Positions 24,384 to 32,970 of a DNA stretch of 64,000 nt are shown here, in pieces. The DNA comes from DASSJM01 sp036280655 (GTDB lineage: Bacteria; Actinomycetota; UBA4738; HRBIN12). Below the pieces are notes generated by a model. It was not told where the DNA came from and searched no databases. It was given only the letters and a program-made list of their open reading frames with translations. Within the stretch, counting starts at the first letter, position 1; every line of letters starts with the position of its first letter. Made by a program: the position numbers and the translations under genes. The stretch is taken from assembly GCA_036280655.1 (NCBI GenBank), contig DASUQI010000058.1:1-64000 (forward strand), given 5' to 3'.

Positions 24384-25699
24384 CCCGACAGGATCAGCAA
24401 TCCGGACGCGGTGAAGACGACCATCACCGCGAGGAGCGCGTACTGCGTTCGGAGCGCGACCCCGGGCGCGTAGAGGGCGATGGCGCGGTCGTGGGCCAGG
24501 ATCACCCCGCCGATGTGACCGGCGACGATCGCGAACACCTGCACGTACCAGATCGTGGTCGGCGACACCAGCGTGAGGTTCACGAGCCAGTCCCGCGTCC
24601 CGAACAGGTTCCAGTCCCGGCCGAACGGATCCGACAGGCGCGACAGGCCGATCTGCCCCTCGATCACCAGGAACGAGAAGTAGTGCGCCACGACGTACGC
24701 GAACGCGATCGGGACGAGCGAGTGCGCGAACCGGACGGCCATCACGTGCCACGGCTCGCCGGTCACCCGCCCCGCGGCCGCCATCGCGAGCGCGTAGAAC
24801 CCGCCCACGGCGAGAATCGTCGCGACCAGGCCCGCCGTGCCGACCGCGATCTGCGCGAACCCCGTCGCCGAACCCGTCAGGTCCGTCCAGAAGGTCGTCC
24901 GGGACAGGCCGTCGAACGTCGTCGACCCGAGCGCGACGAGGATCAGGGCGAGGCGGCCCGGACGCGGCTCGAGCCCGGCGAGGCCCGCCAGCGGCTGGCG
25001 CCACACGACGCGGCCCTCGGGATCGCGGGTGAGCGGCGCCATCCGCGCGAACAGGCCGAGGTAGGCGGCGAACGCCTCGCCGTCGCGCCCCCACGTTCGG
25101 CGACCGTAGACCGCCATCCCGCCGAGCGCGACCGCCGAGTACCCGACGATCGCGAAGCCGAGCCATCCCTCGCGCGATCCGAACGGGTCGACGAGCTCGA
25201 GCCAGACGAACACGAACAGCAGGATCGCGGCCGGCCACACCCCCCACGCGTTCGGGTACTCGCGCTGCGGCGGTCGCTCCTGCTCGTCGAACGCGAGGAG
25301 CCGGCCGAGCGTGTCCCAGGGCGAGAGCGTCGCCCACCAGTTCCCGAACAGCCCCTGCACGAACGCGAGCCCGACCCAGAACCAGATGAACACGACGACC
25401 GGCCCGATCGTCTCGGTGGTCCCGACGGGCAGGAACGCCGCGATCGTCACGACGACGGCGAACACGAGCGCCACGATCCGGATCGCCCACTCGAGCGTCG
25501 GGTTCGTGAGGATCGACTGCACCGCCCCCGGTTTCGCCCGTCGCTCGACTCGGTGCTCGAACCGCGGCTCCTTCCAAAGTCCGGCGAGCGCCACGAACGA
25601 CAGCAGCAACGCCGCAGCGGCCCCGAACACGAACAGCCACCGCGGCACCGGCAGGTCGACGCGGCCGCCGAGGCCGTGGGCGAGGATCCCGAGGATCAT
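24380..25699 (-). CDS. Polytopic membrane protein, about ten TM segments
   Basis: 439 residues, mostly hydrophobic helices with conserved-looking loop features: FGNWWATLSPWDTLGR, an NAWGVWPA stretch, WGRDGEAFAAYLGLFARMAP, FWTDLTG, and VAHYFSFLVIEGQ with His in a TM segment. I do not recognise a named family. Aromatic and charged residues within membrane segments suggest a transporter or membrane enzyme. It lies 12 bases after the cupredoxin-like gene and overlaps the zinc-ribbon gene, so all act together, possibly in metal or redox handling at the membrane. That role is inference from the cupredoxin neighbour only. Confidence 0.8.
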   Translation of the reverse strand: MILGILAHGLGGRVDLPVPRWLFVFGAAAALLLSFVALAGLWKEPRFEHRVERRAKPGAVQSILTNPTLEWAIRIVALVFAVVVTIAAFLPVGTTETIGPVVVFIWFWVGLAFVQGLFGNWWATLSPWDTLGRLLAFDEQERPPQREYPNAWGVWPAAILLFVFVWLELVDPFGSREGWLGFAIVGYSAVALGGMAVYGRRTWGRDGEAFAAYLGLFARMAPLTRDPEGRVVWRQPLAGLAGLEPRPGRLALILVALGSTTFDGLSRTTFWTDLTGSATGFAQIAVGTAGLVATILAVGGFYALAMAAAGRVTGEPWHVMAVRFAHSLVPIAFAYVVAHYFSFLVIEGQIGLSRLSDPFGRDWNLFGTRDWLVNLTLVSPTTIWYVQVFAIVAGHIGGVILAHDRAIALYAPGVALRTQYALLAVMVVFTASGLLILSG

Positions 25700-25711
25700 C
25701 GAGCCTCCCCG

Positions 25712-26179
25712 CTACGGCGTCACGGTGAGTTCGAGGAGCAGGAGTCCCGCGCCCTCGAGCTCCACCTCGAACACGCCCGGCGCGTTCGCGCGGAACACGA
25801 TGACGGCGGGCTCGGCCGGCGAGACCTCGGCCAGCAGGTCGTAGCCGTGCACGTGGACCTCGTCCGAGACGTCGGCCTCTACGACCAGCCGGACGCGTTC
25901 GCCCTGCCGGACCTCGACGTCGCCCGGCCCCTCGACGTTGCCGTCCTCGACCTCGACCTCGATCTCGACGACGTCGGGGGTCGGGCTCGCGCTCGTGGTC
26001 TCGGTGGGCGACTCCGTCTCGGTCGGCGACCCGGTCTCGGTCGCCGTCGGCGTCCCGGTGGCCGTCGCGGTCGGGCCCGTCGAAGCCTCCTCGTCCTCGC
26101 CCGGCCGGAGCACGACGAACAGGACGATCACCGCGGCGAGGCCCGCGGCGATCGCGAGCCAACGCACCCATGGCTTCAT
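25712..26179 (-). CDS. Membrane-anchored cupredoxin-like protein
   Basis: 155 residues: N-terminal TM anchor (AIAAGLAAVIVLFVVL), a 40-residue Thr/Ser/Pro/Glu repeat linker (TATATGTPTATETGSPTETE style), and a beta-rich C-terminal domain with GERVRLVVEADVSDEVHVHGYD then APGVFEVELEGAG, the pattern of cupredoxin-fold domains. Only the two His of HVHGYD are obvious ligands; a full type-1 copper site is not seen. Strong GGAGGAGG ribosome-binding site before ATG 26179. Exported, on the outer face of the membrane. Confidence 0.82.
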   Translation of the reverse strand: MKPWVRWLAIAAGLAAVIVLFVVLRPGEDEEASTGPTATATGTPTATETGSPTETESPTETTSASPTPDVVEIEVEVEDGNVEGPGDVEVRQGERVRLVVEADVSDEVHVHGYDLLAEVSPAEPAVIVFRANAPGVFEVELEGAGLLLLELTVTP

Positions 26180-26200
26180 GTGTTCCTCCTCCGTTCGTCT

Positions 26201-26221
26201 CCGGGCGCCTGCGGCGCCCGG
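26201..26221 (-). terminator. Perfect 9-bp hairpin between two operon genes
   Basis: CCGGGCGCC, loop TGC, GGCGCCCGG. Between the stop of the 26231-26782 gene and the start of the cupredoxin-like gene; could attenuate read-through. No T-run. Confidence 0.45.
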
Positions 26222-26230
26222 GGTGTTCGA

Positions 26231-26782
26231 TCAGACGGACGAAGGAGCGGGCGGGGCTCGCCGGAGCCCGATCGCGATCGGGTCGGGCGTCTTCGGCTCG
26301 GCGAGGCGCGGGAGCATGATGGTCCGCCGCCCGCGAGCGGGTCGCGGCGGGGGCGTCGCGAAGAGCCGGCCGACCGCCACCGCCCCGCGGGCGAGCGCGG
26401 CGATGACGACCGCGAGCACCACCTGCAGGAGCAGGCCGAGGACCACGGCCGGGTCACGCGCGAATGCCGACGCGTCGAACCCGCGCTCGGCGAGCTCGAG
26501 GAGCGCGAACGCGGGGACCTGATGGCACAGGAGCGCCCACGCGCCCGGCGACGCCGGCGCGCGGCGGATCGACCGGATGCCGAGCGACAGGATCGCGGCG
26601 CCCGAGGCGAGGAGCCCGGCGAGCAGCAGGACCGAGAAGCCGTCGTGGCCGGTCTGCTCGAGGTGCGCGTCGCGTACCACGCGGATCGGGTACGCGAGCG
26701 CGTAGGCGAGCGCGTGTCCCGCGACGATCCCGCCGAGCGCGAGCGGCAGGCTCGCGAGCGGTCGGCGGCCGTTCCCCTGCAT
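26231..26782 (-). CDS. Small integral membrane protein
   Basis: 183 residues with about four TM helices (near residues 12-32, 48-66, 80-98 and 112-135) and a Pro/Arg-rich cytosolic tail. No family recognised. ATG 26782 is 6 bases after a TAGGCT box, so it is the leaderless first gene of the membrane/cupredoxin operon. Confidence 0.7.
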   Translation of the reverse strand: MQGNGRRPLASLPLALGGIVAGHALAYALAYPIRVVRDAHLEQTGHDGFSVLLLAGLLASGAAILSLGIRSIRRAPASPGAWALLCHQVPAFALLELAERGFDASAFARDPAVVLGLLLQVVLAVVIAALARGAVAVGRLFATPPPRPARGRRTIMLPRLAEPKTPDPIAIGLRRAPPAPSSV

Positions 26783-26788
26783 CGGGTC

Positions 26789-26794
26789 AGCCTA
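26789..26794 (-). promoter_or_regulatory. Predicted -10 box of the membrane/cupredoxin operon
   Basis: TAGGCT on the minus strand, 6 bases before ATG 26782. Confidence 0.5.
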
Positions 26795-26809
26795 TCGCGG
26801 GCGGCCGGA

Positions 26810-27970
26810 TCAGCAGACCTGCACGAGCAGCGGGAACGGGTTGATCGCCCCGCCGATCACGGAGTAGCCGTACGGGCTCGGGGGCCAGTCGCTCGGGATC
26901 ACGTTCGGGTGCCACTCGAAGTGCAGGTGCGGCGTCGCGGTGTCCCCGGTCTCGCCGGCGTAGCCGATGATCTGCCCAGCCACGACCGGCCCGCTGTAGC
27001 CGATCTGCATCAGGTGCGCGTTGTAGGTATACCCGAGGTCGCCGTACACGTTCACCGCGTACCCGCCGAGACCGTTGTAGCCGGCCTGCGCGTACCCGTC
27101 GAACGTCGCGCGGATCGGCGTCCCCTGCGGCGCGATGATGTCGTTGCCGGCATGCGGGTGGTACCCGCCGCCGTACCGAGGCGCGCCGAACCCGTCGTAG
27201 AGCGCCCGCGGCTCGTCGATCGGGCAGTACTTGAAGACCCCGTTGAACGCCTTGCCGATGCCGAGCAGCGCCGCGAGCTCCCGCTTCAGCTTCTTGTCGA
27301 GCCGCTTCACGAGCTGCCGCGCCCGCTCCTTCGCCGCGTTCAGGTCCTCGAGGATCGCCTGCTGCTCGTCGAGCTTCCCGTCGAGCACGGCGAGCTGCGT
27401 CTCGACGTCCTCCAGCGCCCGCTCGCGCTTGGCCTGGAGCGCCTCCTGGTCGGCCTTCTCCGCGGCGAGCATGTTGCGCAGGTTCTGCACCTCGGTGGCG
27501 AGGTCCGCGTCCTCCTCGTTCAGCGCGTTCACGTACTCCATCCGCGCCGACAGGTCCGCGATCGTGCTCGCGCCCAGGAGGAACTCGAGCTCGCTGCCCG
27601 GCCCGACGATGTAGGCCTCGCGGGCGCGCTCCTCGAGGGTGCCCTGGAGCGCCTGGTACTCCTCCTGCGCGTCCCTGAGCTGCCGACGTGTGTTCGCGAG
27701 CTCCTCGGTGATCTGTTCGTACCGGGCGTTCGCGACCTCCCAGCGCCCGTAGGCGACGGCGATCTCCTCGGAGAGCCGGCCGAGGACGGCCTTCTGGTCG
27801 ACGATCCGGTCCTCGAGCCGCTCGAGCTCGTGCTCGGCTGCCTCGAGCTTCTCCCGGGTGCCGGGCTCGGCCGAGGCCACCTGCCCCAACGCCGACACGA
27901 GCGCCAACGCGGCGAGCAGGGCGGGGGCGCGGCGAAGCACCGGGCGGGCGCTGCCGAGGCTATGGGCCAT
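26810..27970 (-). CDS. Secreted M23 (EnvC/NlpD-like) peptidoglycan peptidase with coiled coil
   Basis: 386 residues. Signal peptide (ALLAALALVSALGQVASA), then a 200-residue coiled coil (REKLEAAEHELERLEDRIV onward), then an M23 domain. The metal site is nearly canonical: HPHAGND (HxxxD), NAHLMQIG and a final HLHFEW (HxH). This is the layout of EnvC and related factors that cleave or activate cleavage of peptidoglycan crosslinks during division. As all ligands are present it is probably an active peptidase. A 14-bp palindrome sits over its ribosome-binding site. Confidence 0.9.
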   Translation of the reverse strand: MAHSLGSARPVLRRAPALLAALALVSALGQVASAEPGTREKLEAAEHELERLEDRIVDQKAVLGRLSEEIAVAYGRWEVANARYEQITEELANTRRQLRDAQEEYQALQGTLEERAREAYIVGPGSELEFLLGASTIADLSARMEYVNALNEEDADLATEVQNLRNMLAAEKADQEALQAKRERALEDVETQLAVLDGKLDEQQAILEDLNAAKERARQLVKRLDKKLKRELAALLGIGKAFNGVFKYCPIDEPRALYDGFGAPRYGGGYHPHAGNDIIAPQGTPIRATFDGYAQAGYNGLGGYAVNVYGDLGYTYNAHLMQIGYSGPVVAGQIIGYAGETGDTATPHLHFEWHPNVIPSDWPPSPYGYSVIGGAINPFPLLVQVC

Positions 27971-27972
27971 GG

Positions 27973-27986
27973 GGAAGGGCCCTTCC
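27973..27986. repeat. 14-bp perfect palindrome over the M23 ribosome-binding site
   Basis: GGAAGGG CCCTTCC, two bases before ATG 27970. It contains the only purine-rich site and would hide it if folded in RNA, or it could bind a dimeric regulator. Confidence 0.5.
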
Positions 27987-28021
27987 TATCGGACGGCCGG
28001 ACGCCGTGTCAACCGGCCGCA

Positions 28022-28061
28022 CGAGGGTGCCCGCTCGCGCATCCCGTTGCAATCACCCTCG
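28022..28061 (-). terminator. Inverted repeat downstream of an acyl-CoA dehydrogenase
   Basis: CGAGGGTG (28022-28029) pairs with CACCCTCG (28054-28061) across 24 bases, after the minus-strand stop at 28089. Weak terminator candidate; the rest of 27971-28088 holds nothing else recognisable. Confidence 0.3.
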
Positions 28062-28088
28062 GCGGGCCGTGATGGGCCTTGAGCGTGC

Positions 28089-29246
28089 CTAGAGCTCGGT
28101 CCCGGGGAGCCCGTGCGAGCGCGCGATCAGGATGCGCTGGATCTCGCTCGTGCCCTCCCCGATCTCGAGCACCTTCGCGTCGCGGTAATACCGGGCCACG
28201 GGGAACTCCTCCACGTAGCCGTAGCCGCCGTGGATCTGGACCGCCTCGCGGGCGGCCGAGACGGCGACCTCGCTCGCGTAGAGCTTGGCGATCGAGGCCT
28301 CGGTCGCGAACGGCCGTCCGCGATCCCGGAGCCACGCGGCACGTTGGTAGGCGAGCCGGGCGGTCTCGACGCCGACGGTCATGTCGGCGATCTTGAACTG
28401 CAACGCCTCGAACGCCCCGATCGGGCGGCCGAACGCCTCGCGCTCGCCCGCGTAGCGGACGCTCTCCTCCAGACAGCCGCGCGACAGGCCGACGGAGAGC
28501 GCGGCGATCGCGATCCGCCCGTCCGCGAGCGTCTCGAGGAACTCGGCGTAGCCGCGGCCGCGTTCGCCGAGGAGATTCGCGGCCGGGACGCGACAGCCGT
28601 CGAACGACAGCGCGTGCGTGTCGCTCGCGCGCCACCCGACCTTCCGGTAGCCCGGGCCGACCGTGAGCCCCGGCGTGTCCGCCGGCACCACGATCGTCGA
28701 GACGGCCCCCTCGCCGGCACCCTCGTCGAGCGCGGCGACGAGGATCGCCGAGGTGATCGGCGTCCCCGAGTTCGTGATGAACGCCTTCGAGCCGTCGATC
28801 ACCCACTCGTCGCCGCCGAGCCTCGCGGTGGTGCGGATCGCCTTCGCGTCCGAGCCTCCTCCCGGTTCCGTGAGCGCGAACGCGCCGATCGCCTCGCCCT
28901 GCGCCATCGGCACGAGCCAGCGTTCCTTCTGTTCAGCCGTCCCGTAGCGGTCGAGCGGGTTCGCCGCGAGCCCGACGGCGGCCTCGAGCGTGATCGCGAC
29001 CGACGAGTCGTACCGCGCGAGCTCCTCGAGACACAGACAGAACGACAGGAGATCGCCCCCCTGCCCGCCGACCTCTTCGGCGAACGGGATGCCGAACAGC
29101 CCGAGCTCGGCCATGCGCTTCACGACCTCGAGCGGGAACTCCTCACGTTCGTCGTAGCCGGCCGCCGCGGGCGCGACGACCTCCTCGGCGAACGCCCGGA
29201 CGGCCGCCTGGAGCTCCCGTTGCTCGGCGGTGAGCTCGAAGTCCAC
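28089..29246 (-). CDS. Acyl-CoA dehydrogenase
   Basis: 385 residues with all family landmarks: FELTAEQRELQAAVRAF start, FALTEPGGGSDA, KVGWRASDT, ERGRGYAEFL, REAFGRPIGAFEALQ, HGGYGYVEEFPV and the catalytic Glu in IGEGTSEIQR. A paralogue of the gene at 9838-10998. GTG 29246 is 8 bases after a TAGGCT box and gives a normal N-terminus. Chain-length preference unknown. Stands as a single gene. Confidence 0.95.
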   Translation of the reverse strand: MDFELTAEQRELQAAVRAFAEEVVAPAAAGYDEREEFPLEVVKRMAELGLFGIPFAEEVGGQGGDLLSFCLCLEELARYDSSVAITLEAAVGLAANPLDRYGTAEQKERWLVPMAQGEAIGAFALTEPGGGSDAKAIRTTARLGGDEWVIDGSKAFITNSGTPITSAILVAALDEGAGEGAVSTIVVPADTPGLTVGPGYRKVGWRASDTHALSFDGCRVPAANLLGERGRGYAEFLETLADGRIAIAALSVGLSRGCLEESVRYAGEREAFGRPIGAFEALQFKIADMTVGVETARLAYQRAAWLRDRGRPFATEASIAKLYASEVAVSAAREAVQIHGGYGYVEEFPVARYYRDAKVLEIGEGTSEIQRILIARSHGLPGTEL

Positions 29247-29254
29247 GGGACGCA

Positions 29255-29260
29255 AGCCTA
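29255..29260 (-). promoter_or_regulatory. Predicted -10 box of the second acyl-CoA dehydrogenase
   Basis: TAGGCT on the minus strand, 8 bases before GTG 29246. Confidence 0.5.
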
Positions 29261-29289
29261 CCGTCGGCGGGAGGTGGTCCCGCACGACG

Positions 29290-32200
29290 CTACGTCTCGG
29301 CGGGCGCGGGCTCCTCCGGCGAGGGCGACGGCACGAGCGTCGGCTCGCGCAGCGCCTGCTCCGAGTGCGTCCGTTCGAGCAGGTCGCGGGCGCGCTCGAC
29401 CGTCTCGGCCCCGCCGGCCGCGTCGGGCCCGAAGATCTCGGAGATCCACCAGACCCTTGCCGCGATGTCCTTCTCGGTCCCGTCCTTGCGCTCGTACGCG
29501 AGGATCTCCAGCGCCTTCTCGAGCGCCTCGTCGCGCTCGCCCTCGGCGAGCAGGACCTCGACGCCCGCGTAGTCGAGCCACTCCTCGGGAGCGGGGCCAC
29601 CGGCGTTCGTGACCTGCGCGGCCTCCGCGAGCACCCGCCGGGCCCCCAGGATGTCGCCGCGGTCGAGAAGCGCCTTCGCGAGCGCCGCCGCGGTCCACGT
29701 GATGATGCTCCGCTCCTTCAGCTCGATGACGAGCTTGAACGCCTCGCGGAGGTCCTTCACGGCTCCGTCGGTCTTGCCGGCGAGGCGCAGCGTGATCCCT
29801 CGCGACGTGAGCGCGCTCGCGAGCTCCCACCGCGCCCCGAGCTCGCGGAACCCGTCGACGGCGTCGTCGAGGTGCCGTTCGGCTTCCTCGAGCCGCATCA
29901 TCCGCCGGAGCGTGCCGCCCACCGCCTCGCGCGCGACGCAGATCGAGAACCGGTCTCGGGCGGCCTCGGCGATCGCGAGCGCCTCCGACGCCACGGCGAA
30001 CGACTCGAGTCCGTCGCCGCGCTCCTCGACCAGCATCGCGAGTCCGACGAGCGCCCTCGCCTCGGCCCACGGGTCCCGCTTCGGGTTCGCCCGGGCGGTC
30101 TCGAGCGCCTCCTCGAACATCTCCCTCGCGTCGTCGGTGTCGCCCCGCCAGTAGGGACCCCAGGCGGCGACGAGCAGCGTGCGCGCGACGGTCCACGGGT
30201 CACCCACCTCGCGCGCCGCCTTCAGCGCGTCCTCGAGCAGGTCCTGCGCCCTCTCCTCGTTCCCGCGGATCGACAGCTCGATGTCGCCGAGGAACCTCGC
30301 TCCCTGAGCGCGCACCGCGGCGTCGTTCGCCCCCAGCGCGAGGGCACGCTCGAGCGCCGGCACCGCCCGGTCGAACTCGCCGAGCCAGTACCGGCTCTCG
30401 CCGAGGCACGCGAGGATCCGCGCCTCGCGGATCCCCCACGATTTGTGGGGACCGGCGAGATCGAGCGCCCGTTGGTACACGTCCTCGGCCGCCCGGATGT
30501 CCGGCCCCTCGAGCGCGGCGTCGCCCGCCCGGGCCAGCGCCTCGACGGCACGGTCGGCCAGCGTCCGGTCGGTCGGGTCGAGGTCGAGCGCGGCCCGCGC
30601 GGCCCGCTCGAGGTGGTACGCGATCGAGCGCGGCTGGCGCGCCGCCGCCTCGGGGTCCTTCGAGAGCCCGTCGGCGACCAGCGTGTGCAACCGCTGCCGC
30701 TCGCGCTTCGGCAGGCTCTCGTACGCGACGTCGCGGACCATCCCGTGCCGGAAGCGCCAGACGTCGGGCCGCTCGTCGTCGTGCTCGAACAGCTCCTCCT
30801 CCTCGAGCTCCGCGAGGGCCTCGTTCGTCGGCTCGGCGACCACGTCGAGCTCTTGGAGGCTGAACGACGACCTCGGGAAGACGGCGGCGCGGCGAGCGAG
30901 CGTGCGGGCCGCGGGTTCGAGATGGTCGATCCGCTCGGTGATCACGGCCTGCACGGTCGGCGGCAGGAGCGCCGACGACGGAAGCCCCGGCTCCTCGGCG
31001 GCCCGGTGCCGGAGCATCCCGGTCGTCTCGATGATGAAGAACGGGTTGCCCCCGGCGTGCCGCGCGATCCGGTCGGTCGTCGCCTCGTCGAGGCCTTCGC
31101 CGGCCTCGCGGGCGAGCTCGAGCGCCTGGTCGAGCGACATCGCCTCCAGGTACAAGTTCAGCGAGTCGCCTCGGCCACCGCCCCAGTCCGGGTGTTCGTC
31201 GAGCAGCGAGTAGCGGGCCGCGCACAGGACCAGCACCGGGATCCCCTTCGCGTCGCGCACCAGCCCCTGCACGAGTTCGAGCATCAGCGGCTGGGCCTGA
31301 TGCAGGTCTTCGAACAGCATCACGACCGGGCCCCTTCGAGTGAACCCCTCGAGGAGCCGGAGCAGACCGGAGCGGATCTCGGCGACGCCGTAGCGCCGGG
31401 TCTCGTCGTGCGCCTCCTCCCCGATCCCGAGCGCGAGGCAGAGACGGGCCACGACCTGCTTGGTCTCGTCTTCGGGGCAGCACTCGGCGACGATCTCCTC
31501 GAGCCGGAGGCGGAGCTCGTCCTGGGGGGCGTTCGCCGGTTCGCCCATCTCGTGCAGGAGCATCTGCGCGAGCGGGCCGAACGTGATGTCCTCGTCGAAC
31601 GGGCTCGCGCGACCGACGAGCACCTTGGCGTCGTCGGGCAGACCGGCGAGGAACTCCTCCGCGACGCGGCTCTTGCCGATCCCCGGCTCGCCGTACAGCG
31701 TGACGAGGTGCCCGCGGTTGGCCTCGCGCGCGCCGTCGAACGCGTCGAACAGCAGCCGCAGCTCGCGCTTGCGGTTCACGAGCGGGATCGTGCGCCGCGA
31801 CATGCCGGGCTGGAGCCCGGAGACCGGATAGGCCCGCGCGGCGTCGTCGAAGCCCTTCGCCTGCACCTCCATGACCGGCCCGTACTCGATCTGCGACTGC
31901 GAGAGCCAGTAGCTCGTCTCGGAGACGAGCACGCTCCCGGGCTCGGCGGCCTGCTGCAGCCGCGCGGCGAGGTTCACGGTGGCCCCGTAGAGCAGCCCCT
32001 GCTCGGAGGCTTCGCTGCCGATCGCGACCGGCCCCGTGTGGATCCCGACCCGGATGCGCAGGGGGACCGGGAGCCGGTTCTCCTGCCCGAGCTTGCCGAC
32101 GCGGTCGACGAGCGTGAGCCCGGCGCGGACGGCCCGGAGCGCGTCGTCGTCGTGGGTGTGCGGGATCCCGAAGACCCCCACCACAGCGTCGCCGGCGAAG

Positions 32201-32451
32201 TTGTACGCGCGGCCGCGGAGCGATTCGAGCTCGTCGGCCACGATCCGGTAGTAGCGGGTGAGGACGTCGCGGTACCGCTCGGGGTCGATGCGGGCCGAGA
32301 GCTGGGTCGAGCCGACGAGATCGACGAAGATGACCGTGACGACCTTGCGCTCCTCGGGCGCGCTCGAACCGACGGGGTACCCGCAGTTCGGGCAGAAGCG
32401 GGCTTCCTCCGGGAGCAGGAGCCCGCACCGTTCACACGTCGCCATCGCCAC
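29290..32451 (-). CDS. Zinc-ribbon / class III cyclase / AAA ATPase / TPR regulator
   Basis: 1053 residues in four parts. Residues 1-30 form a zinc ribbon (CERC, CPNC). Residues 36-210 are a class III nucleotide cyclase domain with metal Asp 44 (IFVDLVGST) and Asp 88 (FAGDAVVGVFG). From about 225 is a STAND/AAA-type ATPase with Walker A GEPGIGKS (254-261) and Walker B-like VMLFEDLH. The last 450 residues are TPR-like alpha repeats. This is a known actinobacterial signalling architecture, assumed to make cAMP or to have repurposed the cyclase fold. Output partner unknown. GTG 32451 is 7 bases after a TAGACT box. Confidence 0.92.
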   Translation of the reverse strand: MAMATCERCGLLLPEEARFCPNCGYPVGSSAPEERKVVTVIFVDLVGSTQLSARIDPERYRDVLTRYYRIVADELESLRGRAYNFAGDAVVGVFGIPHTHDDDALRAVRAGLTLVDRVGKLGQENRLPVPLRIRVGIHTGPVAIGSEASEQGLLYGATVNLAARLQQAAEPGSVLVSETSYWLSQSQIEYGPVMEVQAKGFDDAARAYPVSGLQPGMSRRTIPLVNRKRELRLLFDAFDGAREANRGHLVTLYGEPGIGKSRVAEEFLAGLPDDAKVLVGRASPFDEDITFGPLAQMLLHEMGEPANAPQDELRLRLEEIVAECCPEDETKQVVARLCLALGIGEEAHDETRRYGVAEIRSGLLRLLEGFTRRGPVVMLFEDLHQAQPLMLELVQGLVRDAKGIPVLVLCAARYSLLDEHPDWGGGRGDSLNLYLEAMSLDQALELAREAGEGLDEATTDRIARHAGGNPFFIIETTGMLRHRAAEEPGLPSSALLPPTVQAVITERIDHLEPAARTLARRAAVFPRSSFSLQELDVVAEPTNEALAELEEEELFEHDDERPDVWRFRHGMVRDVAYESLPKRERQRLHTLVADGLSKDPEAAARQPRSIAYHLERAARAALDLDPTDRTLADRAVEALARAGDAALEGPDIRAAEDVYQRALDLAGPHKSWGIREARILACLGESRYWLGEFDRAVPALERALALGANDAAVRAQGARFLGDIELSIRGNEERAQDLLEDALKAAREVGDPWTVARTLLVAAWGPYWRGDTDDAREMFEEALETARANPKRDPWAEARALVGLAMLVEERGDGLESFAVASEALAIAEAARDRFSICVAREAVGGTLRRMMRLEEAERHLDDAVDGFRELGARWELASALTSRGITLRLAGKTDGAVKDLREAFKLVIELKERSIITWTAAALAKALLDRGDILGARRVLAEAAQVTNAGGPAPEEWLDYAGVEVLLAEGERDEALEKALEILAYERKDGTEKDIAARVWWISEIFGPDAAGGAETVERARDLLERTHSEQALREPTLVPSPSPEEPAPAET

Positions 32452-32458
32452 GGAAGAG

Positions 32459-32464
32459 AGTCTA
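32459..32464 (-). promoter_or_regulatory. Predicted -10 box of the cyclase/ATPase gene
   Basis: TAGACT on the minus strand, 7 bases before GTG 32451. Confidence 0.5.
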
Positions 32465-32496
32465 CGGACGTGGGGTGCCGGCCCGGACTCCGGTCG

Positions 32497-32970
32497 TCAG
32501 GATCCGGCGCGGCGGAAGCCTTCGATGTCGAGGATCGAGCCGGTGCGGTCCGCCTCCGGTTTCAGGGCGATCTCGACGCGTTCGCCGATCTCGAGCGGCT
32601 CGTCGGTGAGGTCGAGCACCCGGTGGATCAGCACGGCATCGGCCCCGACGAGCCGGATCGCGCCGATCACCTGCGGCAGGTCGAGCGGCTCGCCCTCGAT
32701 CCCCTCGAACAGGATCGTGAACGAGACGAGCTCGCCGCCGGGGCCGACCTCGGTGTCGGCCGAGAGCTCCGAGAAGCATCGCTCGCAGAACAGGCGCGCC
32801 GGCACGTACGTGTAGTCGCAGTTCGTGCACCGCGAGCCGAGCAGCACGCCCCGGTCTCGTAGCGCCGTGAAGAAGGCCTCGCCGGCGACGCCCGGTGTGT
32901 ACCGATGCCGGACCGGCAGGTCTCCGCCCCACCGCCGGATCTCGTCGGGGTTCGCGATCTTCTCGAGCAC
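32497..32970 (-). CDS. DUF35 zinc-ribbon/OB-fold protein (ChsH2-like partner)
   Basis: 157 residues: helix with Trp and Arg (IRRWGGDLPVRHRYTPG), rubredoxin-like zinc ribbon with CTNC...CERC, then an OB fold (GELVSFTILF, VIGAIRLVGADAVLIH) and a short tail ILDIEGF. DUF35 proteins bind acyl-CoA and pair with thiolase-fold enzymes, as in steroid side-chain degradation (ChsH2 with Ltp2). GTG 32970 shares a base with the stop of the upstream fusion gene (TAGTG), so it is coupled to it. The fusion protein also carries its own DUF35. Confidence 0.88.
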   Translation of the reverse strand: MLEKIANPDEIRRWGGDLPVRHRYTPGVAGEAFFTALRDRGVLLGSRCTNCDYTYVPARLFCERCFSELSADTEVGPGGELVSFTILFEGIEGEPLDLPQVIGAIRLVGADAVLIHRVLDLTDEPLEIGERVEIALKPEADRTGSILDIEGFRRAGS

